From Hymenopus coronatus (Eukaryota; Arthropoda; Insecta; Mantodea; Hymenopodidae), in NCBI GenBank assembly GCA_030762935.1, contig CM060881.1, forward strand, positions 100,124,501 to 100,188,500: DNA of 64,000 nt, given 5' to 3'. The notes under the pieces were generated by a model that did no database searches, was not told the origin of the DNA, and was given only the letters and a program-made list of their open reading frames with translations. Below, in pieces: positions 22,271 to 33,012 of the stretch (positions are counted from its first letter, which is position 1; the number at the start of each line of letters is the position of its first letter). Both the position numbers and the translations under genes were made by a program.

Positions 22271-23061
22271 GGCTTATATTACACTTTCACATTTCTGTGT
22301 CACAGAATATGACAAAACCTTTGATCACATGATTTGAACACATTTAAAGCTGTTGGGTATATGGAACTATGTCAAATAATTGATCACTTTTGAAAAGGTT
22401 ACCCAACATTTGACACAACATGAGCTGTAATAAAGGTCCTCATCTTTCTGTTTAGAATGTGTGTTGTGCCATTATATTGGATGTTTATAAATAATTTTAC
22501 TATAAAAGTGCTTTATTAAATTCATGTGCAATAATTTCAAGTACCCTAACCTAAAACTTAACCTCAAAAAGACAATCTCTTAAGGAACTTCAATGCGCAT
22601 TTATGAGTATACAAATAAGTATAAAAACAAATTCATCAGTTAAATAGTACTTAATGCTAATGAAATAATTCATTTTCAACTAAATATTGCCTTTTCAATC
22701 CATTTAATTTATTCCTCACACCATTTGCAGTATGTCCTTCCTATTAATGGCTTCTTCTATGTTTTAATGTACTTGAAGTCTTTTGTTTGTGGTTTTAGAA
22801 TTTTTGTTTTAAATTATACAGCATTTAATGTGATTAATAATAGGAAATGAGAAGTTTGGTTGTAGCCATTGACCAAGTGCACCTTTTTGCCATTTTATTT
22901 TCTCAGATGTGATTCCTAGGCATAATGGTGGGTACAACTTTTATCAGAAGTTTGTCACAGCTAGATGTGATCAAAGATGATATATTACACTGTAAAAAGT
23001 TTTATCACATCTATGTGATCACATTTCTGTGACACAGGAATCTGATAGTGTAATATAGGCC
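22271..23061. mobile_element. TIR element (MITE-like), 791 bp, TA target duplication
   Basis: The left end GGCTTATATTACACTTTCAC and the inverted right end GGCCTATATTACACTATCAG match closely, and the match continues into (A/T)TTC(T/C)TGTGTCACAGAA. TA dinucleotides flank both sides (22269-22270, 23062-23063). Just inside the right end is a second short palindromic block, ATCACATCTATGTGATCACA. No transposase frame is present, so it is a non-autonomous element, probably moved by a Tc1/mariner- or Harbinger-type enzyme. The superfamily is inferred only from the TA flank and the end sequence. Confidence 0.8.
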
Positions 23062-23063
23062 TA

Positions 23064-24205
23064 GGAATAATGCAATATATGAAACTTAGAAAGCGTTACA
23101 AAGGTAGGGAATCACTTGTATCAAAATATCGTAATAAAGGATCTTTATTATAGTGTTTTAATACGAGTAAGTCATCAAGAAGAAATCACTCAAAGCACCT
23201 AAGTTGCAAGACGACTGCAAGGGCCGACGAAATTCCGTGTGATTTTTCAGAACGATCCTTTACCATGCTTCTGGCAAACAGCCAGAACACCACCACATTA
23301 ACCAGTTCTTTTCCTTCCTGCGTTCTCAGATCCAATACAGCATTCTTTCGACATTGAACAAATCACTTGAAATATATTCTCAGTAAGGTATTTACTAGAA
23401 AGTAAACATCGGAAATATTGTAGAAGCACGTTCTTTCGAATGTTGCAACGATTTAGAAGAAATTCTCTTGCGGTATAAGTGTGGAAAGTCCAAGAACAAT
23501 AAGAAAGGAGTCTCTCAAATATTAATAATTTTCTACGGGAAACACCATGACGTATAAGAGTCTTGGTTACTCCATATCACCAGTACGGTCTTTCATATAA
23601 AAACTACTTTCTTAACCGAAGTTTGGCTTTGGATTAAAAGATTCGATACCGCGATTTCCATATTGATTTTGATTTTCATTACAAGATAGTATATATTGAC
23701 ATGATGACTGTAGTACACGTAAATCTGGAATTTTCAACAGCCTATGAGTTCCTCAATTATCATTATACAGTTAGGAACCCATAAGAGGCAAACATTTAAA
23801 TTTTAGAATTTTTCTAAAATAACTCCTTTTCATCGATTTACCATTTTCGATTTATTCATTTTCCAATTTGGTTTGTTTGGTACCTTACCTAATGCAACAT
23901 GTTTGAGCATGTGTAATTCATCCTTTTCACAGTATTTCATTTGAAGAAAAACCTGACTTGTGATGTAAATATTACTTGAATTTTCCATTGAACATATAAT
24001 CATGTCGCAGGTCACTATTTGAAACCATTTATAGGCAAACTTTTAACAGGTAATCTCAGGAGAGCTTAGGAATTTGTCTGATGAAATTCTTGCTCGATAT
24101 AATGTATTTAGACAATTCATTAGTAAAATGTACCAGATTACATAGTACTTGTCCTGTTACTTATATTGTTTAAAACAAAGCTCACCATTGTCATCTATGG
24201 TATCA
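23064..24205. other. No recognised feature
   Basis: Unrecognised sequence of moderate AT content. ORFs are at most 61 codons and none of the repeat landmarks is found. Confidence 0.35.
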
Positions 24206-24208
24206 GGC

Positions 24209-24420
24209 ATACCAGGTGGCCCAACAGCGCCATATTTCATGTGCGCAGACAACCTCACGTGCGCTTAAAGAATTGCAGAGCTCAACGGAGCAAATCCAAG
24301 TAAACACATGTCAGGTCGGGGTTAACGCTTCTATTCCTCTTCTGCCTTCTATTCCTCTTACATATCAGCAGAAACGGCGAGGGAATTTCGCTCATAGAGA
24401 GGTTTGAGGTTTGTATTGGA
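24209..24420 (+). mobile_element. 5' end fragment of the CCAGGTG-TIR element family
   Basis: The tract begins CCAGGTGGCCCAACAGCGCC at about 24211, followed by ATATTTCATGTGCG and a stretch with GAATTGCAGAGCTCAACGG and TTCTATTCCTCTT. The first 30 bases match the TIR of the complete element at 59844-62638, and the continuation matches 48062-48265. The 63-codon ORF across it is not conserved among copies. Confidence 0.6.
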
Positions 24421-24537
24421 GTCGTGACCTCGTATACAAGAATAGTGGAAACAGGTACAAAATGTTAACATTTCCATTCCGGTTACAGAGCATATATATT
24501 TGAGAGAACAGAATCAAATTTTAGATTGGAAAGTAAT

Positions 24538-25056
24538 AAAAAAAATCTGATGTGTTCCATTCACATGACTTTCTCTAAATCTCTGTATCAAATTATTGTT
24601 AAAAAGCTTATTCTTCTATTTACTTCATGCTAATCCAGAAAAAATTAGTAGAAATGGTTTTATTCTTTGCTTCCATGCAAATAGAAGCGAAATAAGGGAG
24701 TACCAAAGGTTGAAGTGATAGTCAAAACATGGTTCCTATGTGAATGAAGTTCCTTTGTTTGTATGGACAGGAGTTGACAAATCCCTATATGAGAAAAGTA
24801 TACGTTTTTCAAAGCTGAAACCAAAAACAAGGAATATCTAAAAAAAAATTATCAACTCACGAAAAAATGTATATAACATAAATTGTGTGTTTTAACGTGC
24901 TCTACATTTTTTGTGGTAAGTTTTTGTCCATCTCTTACGGTTTAGCAATTATGCAAAATTCCATAAAATTGATTCAGAATAAAGCAGTCTTCAGAGGCTA
25001 TTCCCAGAAAATTAAGATAAACATTTTATTTGTCAGGCACTATGTACATAGTACGT
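24538..25056 (+). repeat. R870 copy with internal deletion
   Basis: A perfect-looking 5' end (ATCTGATGTGTTCCATTCAC at 24546) and core run to TTTATTTGTCAGG (25031). There the sequence jumps straight to the terminal palindrome CACTATGTACATAGTACGTG and AGAGAAACTAAAAAG. About 350 bp, including the microsatellite, is missing. This shows that the two ends can be retained without the middle, as in deletion derivatives of mobile elements. Confidence 0.82.
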
Positions 25057-25159
25057 GTAGAGAAACTAAAAAGTCTTCATATAAGTATTCAGCGATAACT
25101 AATTTTGTAATGGTGTATACGCTGCTCTTATTTAACATTAGAGACTAGATCCACCGTAG

Positions 25160-25253
25160 GGTTAAATAAAAATATTAGGTATCCCAACAAAAAGATGTAT
25201 AAGAGCACATCTGTTTTGCTGTATTATTACAATTTTTATGGTGTTCATTTCGC

Positions 25254-25310
<57 letters not shown>

Positions 25311-25320
25311 TTATACAACA
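25160..25320. repeat. (AAT)n microsatellite
   Basis: Seventeen or so AAT repeats at about 25257-25307. The 80-codon ORF on the minus strand that runs through it (poly-Ile) is an artefact of the repeat. Confidence 0.95.
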
Positions 25321-25502
25321 GATGCTACTTAACATTTTCAATTTTGTGAACATCCAAAATACATACTTACTGCTCCGGAGCGATCTTGCTTGGTGTATTA
25401 ACAAATAGTCAGCAGAAGTCTGTGCTACATCTTACCATCAGCTTTCACACTAGAGACAGTATGGCTCCGGACTAGGAATGGCAGATGGGGCTAGATTAGA
25501 GT

Positions 25503-26366
25503 CTAATTCGAAAACTCTTATGTGTTATATTCACATGTCTTTTCTACCTATTCTATTCTTATAAAAGCTTATTTTTCTATCTGCTACATGCTAATTAAGA
25601 TTAACATTAGCAGAAATGGCTTTACTAGTTAGTCCCTAATAAGTAAGGGAAATGAGGGAATACTAGGCTAAAGTCATGATCAAATCCTTTAGAAGCTGTC
25701 GCTATGTTAAAACAATTGAAATCGGTTCGCTCTACAAAAGTCAGTAGTAAAACAAAAGAGCGGAAGCGAAAGATGACTTCCCATTTGAGAAAAGTTTAAG
25801 AAGTTTAAAATTTAAACAAATACAAAGAATATATCGGAAACTATTAATTCTACAAAAAATGTGATTGGCATAAATTGTGTTTTTACGAGATTTACATAGT
25901 TTATATAGTAGGTCTTTGTCTATCCCTTACGGTTTACCAGTTATACAAAAGTTATTCAGAATGAAGAGCTCTTCAGAGCTATTCCCACAAAATACAATAT
26001 ATACTTTTCGTTTGTCATGAAAATATCTTAAACGCGTGGTATTTAAATCAATATGATTAGAGCCATTTTTGAGAAAATCAAAATTTTCGAAAAATTGTAG
26101 TTGGGGCGAATATTTAATATCTTCGTGTTGAATCCTTGGAAGATACTGACATTTAATACCAAGTTTGGTATTTAACGGACTTTTCCTTTTTGAGCTCACA
26201 AGACACAGACATACAACCGGACAGTTTATTAAAAATCTTTTTTTTTAATTAGGAGGTTTAAAAATATGTATTTCAGGTGAAATTTCGGTATCGAATTTTT
26301 GGGTGAAATACAATACCTCCTCTTTCTACTATATACATTGCACATACGTGCTAGATAAAGTAAAAA
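25503..26366 (+). repeat. R870 family copy, full length, older subfamily
   Basis: The 5' end is variant (CTTATGTGTTATATTCACATG), then CTGCTACATGCTAATTAAG, all core blocks, GGTGAAATTTCGGTATCG, and a 3' end with a worn palindrome (TGTACATTGCACATACGTGC type) finishing GATAAAGTAAAAATG at 26366. The microsatellite is reduced to GACACAGACATACAACCGGACA. It shares the GTGCTAGATAAAG terminus type with the copy at 2040-2247. Confidence 0.75.
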
Positions 26367-26369
26367 TGT

Positions 26370-27030
26370 TTGTACATTACATTATCTGAATTTGATGATT
26401 ATAATAAACAAAATCCTTGATAAAAATTGAGGAATTCAAAATAGTGAATCCACCAGTTCACGATTCGTTTTTAGGAAGAGCCATTTTTATACTACATATT
26501 CAATAGCAATCAATTAATAAATAGAATATATTGTAATCCAGGAGATGTAACACTTTTCAATTTTTTTTATTTATTTATTTATTTATTTTAGTTTTAATAG
26601 TTCTATTATTAATAATTTCTTTAATTATTTCCGAAGTAGGATTATATTATCCTATTTTCCGAAGTAAAATGCGTTGGCATTCTCTGTAGGAATAATATGC
26701 TGCTGGTACATTTTAAAAATGACGGTTATATATAGTTATTTCCTAACCATACGTTGGATAGCTTTAGATTGATATCTGACCGCCGTTAAAGATGTCAGCT
26801 CTGTGTTGCACATTCAGAGATCTGGATGAACATTCCAGATTCGTAAAACAAAACAAGTCTACAAGTCCTTGGAGCCATTTTCCCTAAAGCGTTTGACTTA
26901 CGTGTACTTTCACATTTGAATCCCACCATGGACATGTGTTTGTCTCTGTATCATTGGTGTAGGTATGTGTGTGCGCGTGTGTGTAAACACATAAAAACAG
27001 AATAACGGCAAAACTTGGGAAAATTGCAAC
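26370..27030. other. No recognised feature
   Basis: AT-rich sequence with a TTTATTTATTTATTTATTT tract near 26570-26590 and a GTGTGTGCGCGTGTGTG tract near 26967-26983. No gene or repeat landmark is recognised. Confidence 0.35.
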
Positions 27031-27035
27031 ATTTT

Positions 27036-27134
27036 AAACAATCTGATGTGTTCCATTCACATGACGTTCTCTACATCTCTGCAACAAATTATTATTAAAA
27101 AGTTTATTCTTTTATTTATTCAATGCTAATCGAG
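27036..27134 (+). repeat. R870 5' end fragment
   Basis: The first 95 bases of a young-type R870 copy (ATCTGATGTGTTCCATTCAC to CAATGCTAATCGAGAAA). They are cut off by the 5' end of another R870 copy that starts at about 27139. It looks as if the second copy was inserted into, or recombined with, the first. Confidence 0.8.
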
Positions 27135-27136
27135 AA

Positions 27137-27864
27137 AAAGAAATCTGATATGTTACACTCACATGACTTTCTCTAGCTGCTCTACAAACCTCCTACAAAA
27201 GATTATTCATTTTTGTACACAACGCTAATCGAGATAAATATTAACAGAATGTTATTACTTAGTTCCTAATAAGTAGAAGAGAATAAGGGAATGCGCTATG
27301 CTAAAATGATTGTCAAATGTTTTAAAAGCTATCGTTATGCGATTGTCATTGCAAATCACTTCTTTGCTTGGCCAGGAGTAGAACAAATGAAAAGCGGGCA
27401 CTTCCTGTCTGAGAAAAGTAAGTACTTCACAATTGAAACCAATAACTCGAGATATATATTTTATTTCGGACATAAATAGTTTTAATATACGGGATTTTAA
27501 TCAAAATTGTTAGAGTCATTTTTAAGAAAATAAAAATTTTCGAAATTTGTTCCATGTAAAGGGTAGTTTTTAGTAGGGGGATTTTTTTGAATATGTTCGT
27601 GTCGCATCCTTGCAAGATACTAAACCTAAATACCAAGTTTGGTATTAAACGTTTTTTTCGTTTTGGGGCTATGCTATCCATAGACACACACACACACACA
27701 CACAGACACACACACGGACTTTTTTTAAAAATTGTTTTTTCGGACTCAGGGGACACCAAACCATATATTTCCGGCGAAATCTCGGTATCGAATTTTTGGG
27801 TGCATTACAATACCTTCTCTATCCCCATGTACATTGTACCCATGGGGCTAGAGAAAGTAAAAAT
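27137..27864 (+). repeat. R870 family copy, older subfamily
   Basis: The 5' end is ATCTGATATGTTACACTCAC, with subterminal CTTTCTCTAGC. The core is shortened and is followed by a (CA)n tract at 27684-27715. The 3' part GGCGAAATCTCGGTATCG leads to a terminal palindrome of different sequence: CCCCATGTACATTGTACCCATGGGG type, then CTAGAGAAAGTAAAAATTG. It keeps the hairpin shape while the sequence differs from 57820-57850. Confidence 0.78.
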
Positions 27865-28584
27865 TGGCAGTAAGAGTCTTATTAGCTGCTTCCTAGTAAG
27901 TAAAAGGGAAATAAGGGCTAAATCCATAGTCAAATATTTTAAAAGCTGATTGCTATATGATTGAAGTACCTTTGTTTGTACGGACAGGAGTTGACAAATT
28001 CCGTATGAGAAAAGTATAAGTATTTTAAAGCTGAAACTAATAACAAGGAATACCTCAAAAACGTTCAACTCCACGAAAAAAAAAATGTATATAATATAAA
28101 CTGTGTATTTAAGTGAGCTCTTACGGTTATGCAAACTTCCGCAAAATTCATCCAGAATAAACATGCCTTTGACGCTATTTCCAGAAAATTGATAGTATAC
28201 ATTTTATTTGTCATAAATATCTTAAATATAAGAGATTTTCAACAAAATCGCTAGAGCCATTTTTGAGAAAACCATAATTTTCTAAATTTGTTCCTTGTAA
28301 AGGGTAGTTTGGGGTGGGGGTATTTTTCTAAAACACTTCGTGTTGCATCCCTGGAAGATACTAAACTTAAATACCAATTTTAATATTTTACCGACTTTTC
28401 GTTTTTGAATTATTATGTTCACAGATACACAAACACACGGACACACATACACGGACCTTTTTCTAGATGTGCCTATTTTGTATCACGGTGGCCCTAAAAC
28501 GGTATTTTCGGCGACATCTCGGTGTCGAATTTTTGGGTGGATGCAACACCTTCTCTATGTGTGTTGAATGTAGAGAACGTAAAA
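27865..28584 (+). repeat. R870 family copy, 5' truncated, in tandem
   Basis: It follows the preceding copy with almost no spacer. It enters at the GTCTTATTAGCTGCTTCCTAGTAAG block and then runs through TTGTTTGTACGGACAGGAGT, core, CACAAACACACGGACACAC (28424-28442) and GGCGACATCTCGGTGTCG to a reduced terminus TGTAGAGAACGTAAAAATAG. The normal 5' 100 bp are missing. Confidence 0.75.
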
Positions 28585-28669
28585 ATAGCTTCCAATCATG
28601 TATCAGACTGATGGTAATTTTGAAATATAAGATCACTTATCGAATTACAATGAACATGTGTGAATTCTA

Positions 28670-28862
28670 GTAGCTACTATCCACGCCAGGATCATGTTAG
28701 CGCCGCCGGTGCGCTGGGATTTCGTCCCACAGGAGCTATTTAACGTGCCAGTAATTTTATTGACATGGGACTAACACTTTAAACACACTTAAAACCATCG
28801 GTATGAGCCGGATTTGAACCCACAACCTTGAAAGCAGAAGACCAGCACCTAACCAACTGAAT
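28670..28862 (-). repeat. tRNA-derived SINE, family SINE-6
   Basis: On the minus strand: TTCAGTTGGTTAGGTGCTGG (A-box side, about 28840-28860), AAGGTTGTGGGTTCAAATCC (B box), then a body with TTAAGTGTGTTTAAAGTG, GTTAGTCCCATGTCAATAAA, GGCACGTTAAATAGC and CTGTGGGACGAAATCCC, ending ATGATCCTGGCG. The same order is found on the + strand at 46646-46830. Confidence 0.75.
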
Positions 28863-28869
28863 CTGAAAT

Positions 28870-29700
28870 AAGAGTGGTAACAAAACTGGAGTAGTCGAAA
28901 CTTTAGTTGTCAAGGGAGATCCTTCGTTCAGGCAAAAACGCAACGAAATTCAGAAGCACAGATCAAGAACCCATAGCTGACTATTGTGAATGATTACATT
29001 GCAGAACCAGTTTGTAAACCGCATTTCCTAAACAAAAACTTGTCGGCCAACTGGCTGCGAGTTGAAGACCGTTGATCGCAGCGTCCTTGGCCTGGACCAG
29101 GTGCTGACAGTTTCCGCATCGTCATCTTCGGTGAACAAGATGGAGAAAACCGCAGAATGATGAACTACCTTAATTAACCGTTGGTTACTCAGGTGTCCTT
29201 GTTAGACAACCAACGTTTTTATTGTGGTGTCTAGGTACTGGTAAAGTTTTTACTTGAATTTCTGCAAATCCTTTTATTATGTATAAGCGCTGCTCTTTAC
29301 TTAAATCATTTTGGAACCTCGAAATAAAGTAAGGAATTTAAATTATGTTCAACAGCAAATAAAATAATAGTAATACTAATGATGATGATGATGATGATAA
29401 TAATAATAATAATAATATCACTATTTTAATACACGTATAGGTGTGAATTTTTGGGACAAAATTGTACAATTTTTGAAGTCCTCCATATAAATTATCAAAC
29501 TTTTTAACCATTTCAACCAAATTATACATATTATTATAAATTTTGTTAAAAATATTCTACAAAATTTCAAATTTCGCGGAATGATTTCCCTAAAAATATT
29601 TTAAAAGATCTTTATGTATCCTTACTCTTTATATTGAGTCCATTACAACTAAAACTTAAATGTGTTGTAAATTTTCTGCATTTTTTAAATTCTCTGCCTG
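28870..29700. other. Spacer with (GAT)n(AAT)n microsatellite
   Basis: Unrecognised sequence. A compound microsatellite of GAT then AAT units lies at about 29380-29416 and explains the Ser/Leu-rich minus-strand ORF. Confidence 0.5.
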
Positions 29701-29704
29701 CGGC

Positions 29705-30453
29705 GGTTTTCCAGATTTCACCGGAAATAGAGTATAAAAAAATTAGAAAACGGTGTATGTGTGTGTGTGTGTCTGTGAACAACATAACCCAAAAATGAAA
29801 AGTCGGTTAAGTACGAAACCTGATATTTTAATTTTGTAACTTCCAAGGATTCGACACGAAGATTTTCAGAAAATTTCCCCACCCCAAACTAACCTGTACA
29901 TGAAACATTTTTCGTAAATTTCGATTTTATGACAAATAGTTCAACGATTTTGATTAAAATACCGTATATTAAATATATTTACAAAGCAAATAAAACGTAT
30001 ATCTGGAATTACATGGGAATAGCCTCTAAAGACCTCTTTATTGTGGATGAATTTTGCTGATTTTGCTTAACTGGTAACCCCTAAGAGACAAAAACTTACT
30101 GCACATAAAAATGTGGATCTCGTTAAAACACATAATTTATGTCATATATATTTCTTTCGTTGAGTTGACCATTTTTGTGATATTCCTTGTTATTGATTTC
30201 AGTTTTAAAACACTTAATAACTTTTCATATGCGGGAATTTTTTAACTCCTGGCAATGCATAGAAACGGATTTCACCCACATGTCAACCAGCTTTTAAAAG
30301 ATTAACTATGATTTTAGCCTTGGGTGTTCCCTTATTTTCTTTCTGATTACAAGAAGCATTTCTGCTAATGTCTATTTCGATTACCATGAAGTATATAGTA
30401 GCATAAGCTTTTTAACAATAATTTATTACAGAGATGTAAAGAAAATCATGTGA
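29705..30453 (-). repeat. R870 family copy lacking the 3' terminus
   Basis: It enters at the AGATTTCACCGGAAATA block without the palindrome. It then has GTGTGTGTGTGTGTCTGTGA (29759-29778), CAAAAATGAAAAGTCGGTTA, the core and the 5' end AATCATGTGAATAGAAC. The next copy begins 13 bases later, in the same direction. Confidence 0.75.
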
Positions 30454-30465
30454 ATAGAACTTGTC

Positions 30466-31117
30466 ATGCTTTCTCTACACGTACTGTGCACATAGTGTAC
30501 AGAGAAGGTATTGTAACGAAGCCAACAATTCGATACCGAGATTTCACCAGAAATATATGTTTGGGTCCCCCTGATTCCAAAAAAAAAAAACATTTTTAGA
30601 AAAAAGGATCGTGTGTGTGCGTATATGTGTGTGTTTGTGTGTCTGTGGACAGCATAGCTCAAAAACGAAAAGATTGTTAAATACCAAATTTAGTATTTAC
30701 TGAAATTTCTTGCTATTGAATTTCTCTCCTGTCCTACACTCGGCCTGTGTGAAAAAAAAAGTTAAACCAATATACATTGACCATAATAGTTGGCTATACT
30801 ATGAATCCCGGGACTTAAAAGTACTTACAACATTGTAAGTCGCCATTGAGATCACCTTGTGGTTTACCGGGAAACAAAGAGTCAGTTGAGAAATTCAATG
30901 CTATGCCCGCATTTTTCCGTGGTGGCTCAGTGGAAGAGCAACCGGCTGGAGACCGGGATATCCGTGGCTCAAATCCTGACTATGGCATTGAATTTTTCAG
31001 TCTGACTCTAGCTATTTATCTCGATTATTATGAAGTAGATAGAAGAATAACCTTTTAAATAATAATTTGTTACAGAGACATAGAGAAAGTCATGTGAATG
31101 GAACACATCAGATTTTT
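30466..31117 (-). repeat. R870 copy interrupted by SINE-5
   Basis: It starts CTTTCTCTACACGTACTGTG with the palindrome (TACTGTGCACATAGTGTACA), a GTGTGTGCGTATATGTGTG tract and AAATACCAAATTTAGTATTTA at 30680-30700. Then comes SINE-5, and the R870 5' end resumes at about 31012 (TATCTCGATTATTATGAAGT) to finish ACACATCAGATTTTTTTT. The middle of the core is missing, so the SINE lies in a copy that has also suffered a deletion, or replaced that part. Confidence 0.78.
30706..31011 (+). repeat. tRNA-derived SINE, family SINE-5
   Basis: It starts with CTCCTGTCCTACACTCGGCC and TGTGTGAAAAAAAAAG, then TTGACCATAATAGTTGGCTA. Further on is a tRNA-like segment at about 30921-30990: GGTGGCTCAGTGGAAGAGCA (A-box-like), CCGTGGCTCAAATCCTGAC (B-box-like). 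It ends GGCATTGAATTTTTCAGTCT. The copy at 39848-40213 has the same order. The tRNA-like part is at the end rather than the start, so the element may consist of an unrelated segment fused to a tRNA-like one. Confidence 0.7.
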
Positions 31118-31123
31118 TTTTAT

Positions 31124-31242
31124 TTAGGGTATCTCAAAATATGTAAGTCCTGTGATATCTCGGTTTCGAATTTTTGGGTGGACCATAGTACCCTCTAACT
31201 ACTAGATACATTTTGTAAAAGTGGTCCAGAAAGTAAAATGTC
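31124..31242 (+). repeat. R870 3' end fragment
   Basis: AAAATATGTAAGTCCTGTGA, TCTCGGTTTCGAATTTTTGG and a worn terminus finishing CCAGAAAGTAAAATG. It is in the opposite orientation to the copy that ends at 31117. Confidence 0.6.
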
Positions 31243-31342
31243 ACTTACACCGACCAGCAAAGAAAAATGTCACCATAACATGCAGGTGTTTTATATTTTA
31301 ATGCGAAACGTGTAACTTCGAAACATATAACATATGACATGT

Positions 31343-31905
31343 TAAAATCTCTGATGAGTTGCATTCACATGATTTTGTCCACTCATTCTTCTACAAACTG
31401 TATCTTAAAATATCTTATTCTTCCATCTACTTCATGTTAATATAGAGAAACATTCATAAAAGAACATGGATAGAGACTTAGCGATAAAACAGATATGAGA
31501 TAGTTGACAATTCAAACCAATAATAAAGATCTTCTCGGAAATGATTAAGGTCCAAGAAAATCCATTTAGCATATTTTGATAAATTGTGTTTTTATGCAAC
31601 CTATAAGTAACCTTTTGTCCTTTTGTTAACGTTGACAAATTATACAAAATTGATTAACACCGAAGAGGATTTTACAGGTTTACTTAAGATGTGCAATTTG
31701 TCATGCGGATAACTCAGTATTTGATTAACAATTGTTAGCCATATAGAAAATAAAGAATAACCCAAATACTTGCATTTAAGGGTAGGTTGGGGTCAGGAAA
31801 TGTTCTTGAAAATAACATAATTTGTACCCTTAGAAGACGCTAATATTTAAGTCAGCTACGTAACCAATCTCGTATTTTGTAGACTCTAGGGCTGCATAAG
31901 GTTCA
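31343..31905 (+). repeat. R870 copy, strongly diverged
   Basis: The 5' end CTCTGATGAGTTGCATTCAC with ACTTCATGTTAATATAGAG is clear. Later blocks (ACCAATAATAAAGATCTTCTC, GTGTTTTTATGCAACCTATA, GGGTAGGTTGGGGTCAGGA) can still be placed in order, but no microsatellite or terminal palindrome remains. It is one of the oldest copies here. Confidence 0.55.
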
Positions 31906-31909
31906 ATTT

Positions 31910-32278
31910 TCAGATTTCCGGCAAACCACTGCAAGTTAACGTTCTATGCAGAATGTTTAAATAAAATTTGATGACGCATTTAAAATTTTATTAATTTAGT
32001 TTAATATTACAGGTAGTTAATATCAACAGTCTTCAAATCGAGGTTGTAGAAAGGTAAAACGTTGCTGGCCTAAACAAAAGTAAAAATAAATGCGTAATAG
32101 CGGGAATAAACGTGTTGTTTTTATTTGGTTTTATTGTATTTTATTTACATCGCAGAATGTAATGAAATAATATAAAACCAAATTTTTAAGCCATATAAAA
32201 TCTCATTGTCCTTCAATTCTTACCTTCTTAAATATTTGATCACATATTTTAGAACTATAAGATTTTAAAACTTTTAAC
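31910..32278. other. No recognised feature
   Basis: AT-rich sequence between the old R870 copy and the SINE-3 pair. Nothing is recognised. Confidence 0.3.
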
Positions 32279-32789
32279 TTTTTTTTTTTTTAAATACAGT
32301 ACCGGCGTCTGATCAGGACTCCGGCACTGTATACCCTACTTTTATTTACCTTTTTCTTTTTACTTTGGTTTGCCGTATTATTACTGTTTATTACTGTTTT
32401 CTTACTTTTACAACACATATACAGAAACATAAAACACCCATGCCCAAGGCGGGACTCGAACCCAGGATCCCCAGCGCTACGAAACACCAAAGCGTGCCGG
32501 TCCCCATGGCCGCGCTCGCCAAGGCGTCCCGCTTTGGTGTTTCGTAGCGCTGGGGATCGTGGGTTCGAGTCCCGCCTTGGGCATGGGTGTTATATGTTTG
32601 TGTATATGTGTGTGTTGTAAAAGTAAGAAAACAGTAATAAACAGTAATAATACGGCAAAACAAAGTAAAAAGAAAAAAGGTAAATAACAGTAGAGTATAC
32701 AGTGCCGGAGTCCTGATCAGACTCCGGTACTTTAAAAAAAAAAAAAAAAAAGCGGGACGCCTTGGCGAGCGCGGCCATCGGGACCGGCA
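32279..32789 (-). repeat. SINE-3 copy split by a reverse-oriented SINE-3 insertion
   Basis: The minus-strand SINE is in two parts. The first, 32279-32494, holds the T-run (its poly-A tail), the body and the B box, ending at ACCAAAGCG. The second, 32752-32789, is GCGGGACGCCTTGGCGAGCG followed by CGGCCATCGGGACCGGCA, the missing tRNA-like head. Joined end to end, the two parts give one continuous SINE that matches the inserted copy in reverse. AAAGCG at 32489-32494 and at 32749-32754 is the likely target duplication of the inserted element. Confidence 0.85.
32495..32751 (+). repeat. SINE-3, complete copy with poly-A tail
   Basis: The head starts TGCCGGTCCCCATGGCCGCG (32495) with A-box-like TGGCCGCGCTCGCCAAGGCG, then CTTTGGTGTTTCGTAGCGCT and the B box GTGGGTTCGAGTCCCGCC. 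The tail contains GTGTATATGTGTGTGTTG, AAGTAAGAAAACAGTAATAA and GTGCCGGAGTCCTGATCAGA, and ends in 18 A at 32734-32751. The tRNA-like head has the pattern of a class II (long variable arm, Ser/Leu-like) tRNA, but I would not name the parent. The near-identity to the flanking SINE arms suggests that both insertions are young. Confidence 0.88.
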
Positions 32790-33012
32790 ACTTTAAGAAT
32801 AAACGATAACCTGTAACCACTTTAAACTGTCAATTAATTACCTAGACGCCTGTTCATTTTCAATGCTAAAATAAAATGGTTATCATATTTAAAGATAGCT
32901 ATTTGTTTAATAAATAGATTTAATTCAGATAATATAATTTATATTTTGTTTAACTATGAAAATATTTAATGTTTCTAATTTTAAAGGGGATTAGCCTTTT
33001 AAAATATAAGGT
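32790..33012. other. AT-rich flank of the mitochondrial insert
   Basis: Very AT-rich. It may contain more degraded mitochondrial sequence continuing from the cox1 fragment (blocks such as CCTTTTAAAATATAAGGTAAA still align loosely to cox1 for a few bases), but beyond about 33005 I cannot assign it. Confidence 0.3.

Noticed and set aside
25257..25307. CRISPR or other spaced repeat array
   Set aside because: All short-period repeats here are microsatellites or minisatellites without unique spacers, in a eukaryotic context.
25162..25404. Poly-isoleucine ORF
   Set aside because: It is a reading of the (AAT)n microsatellite.
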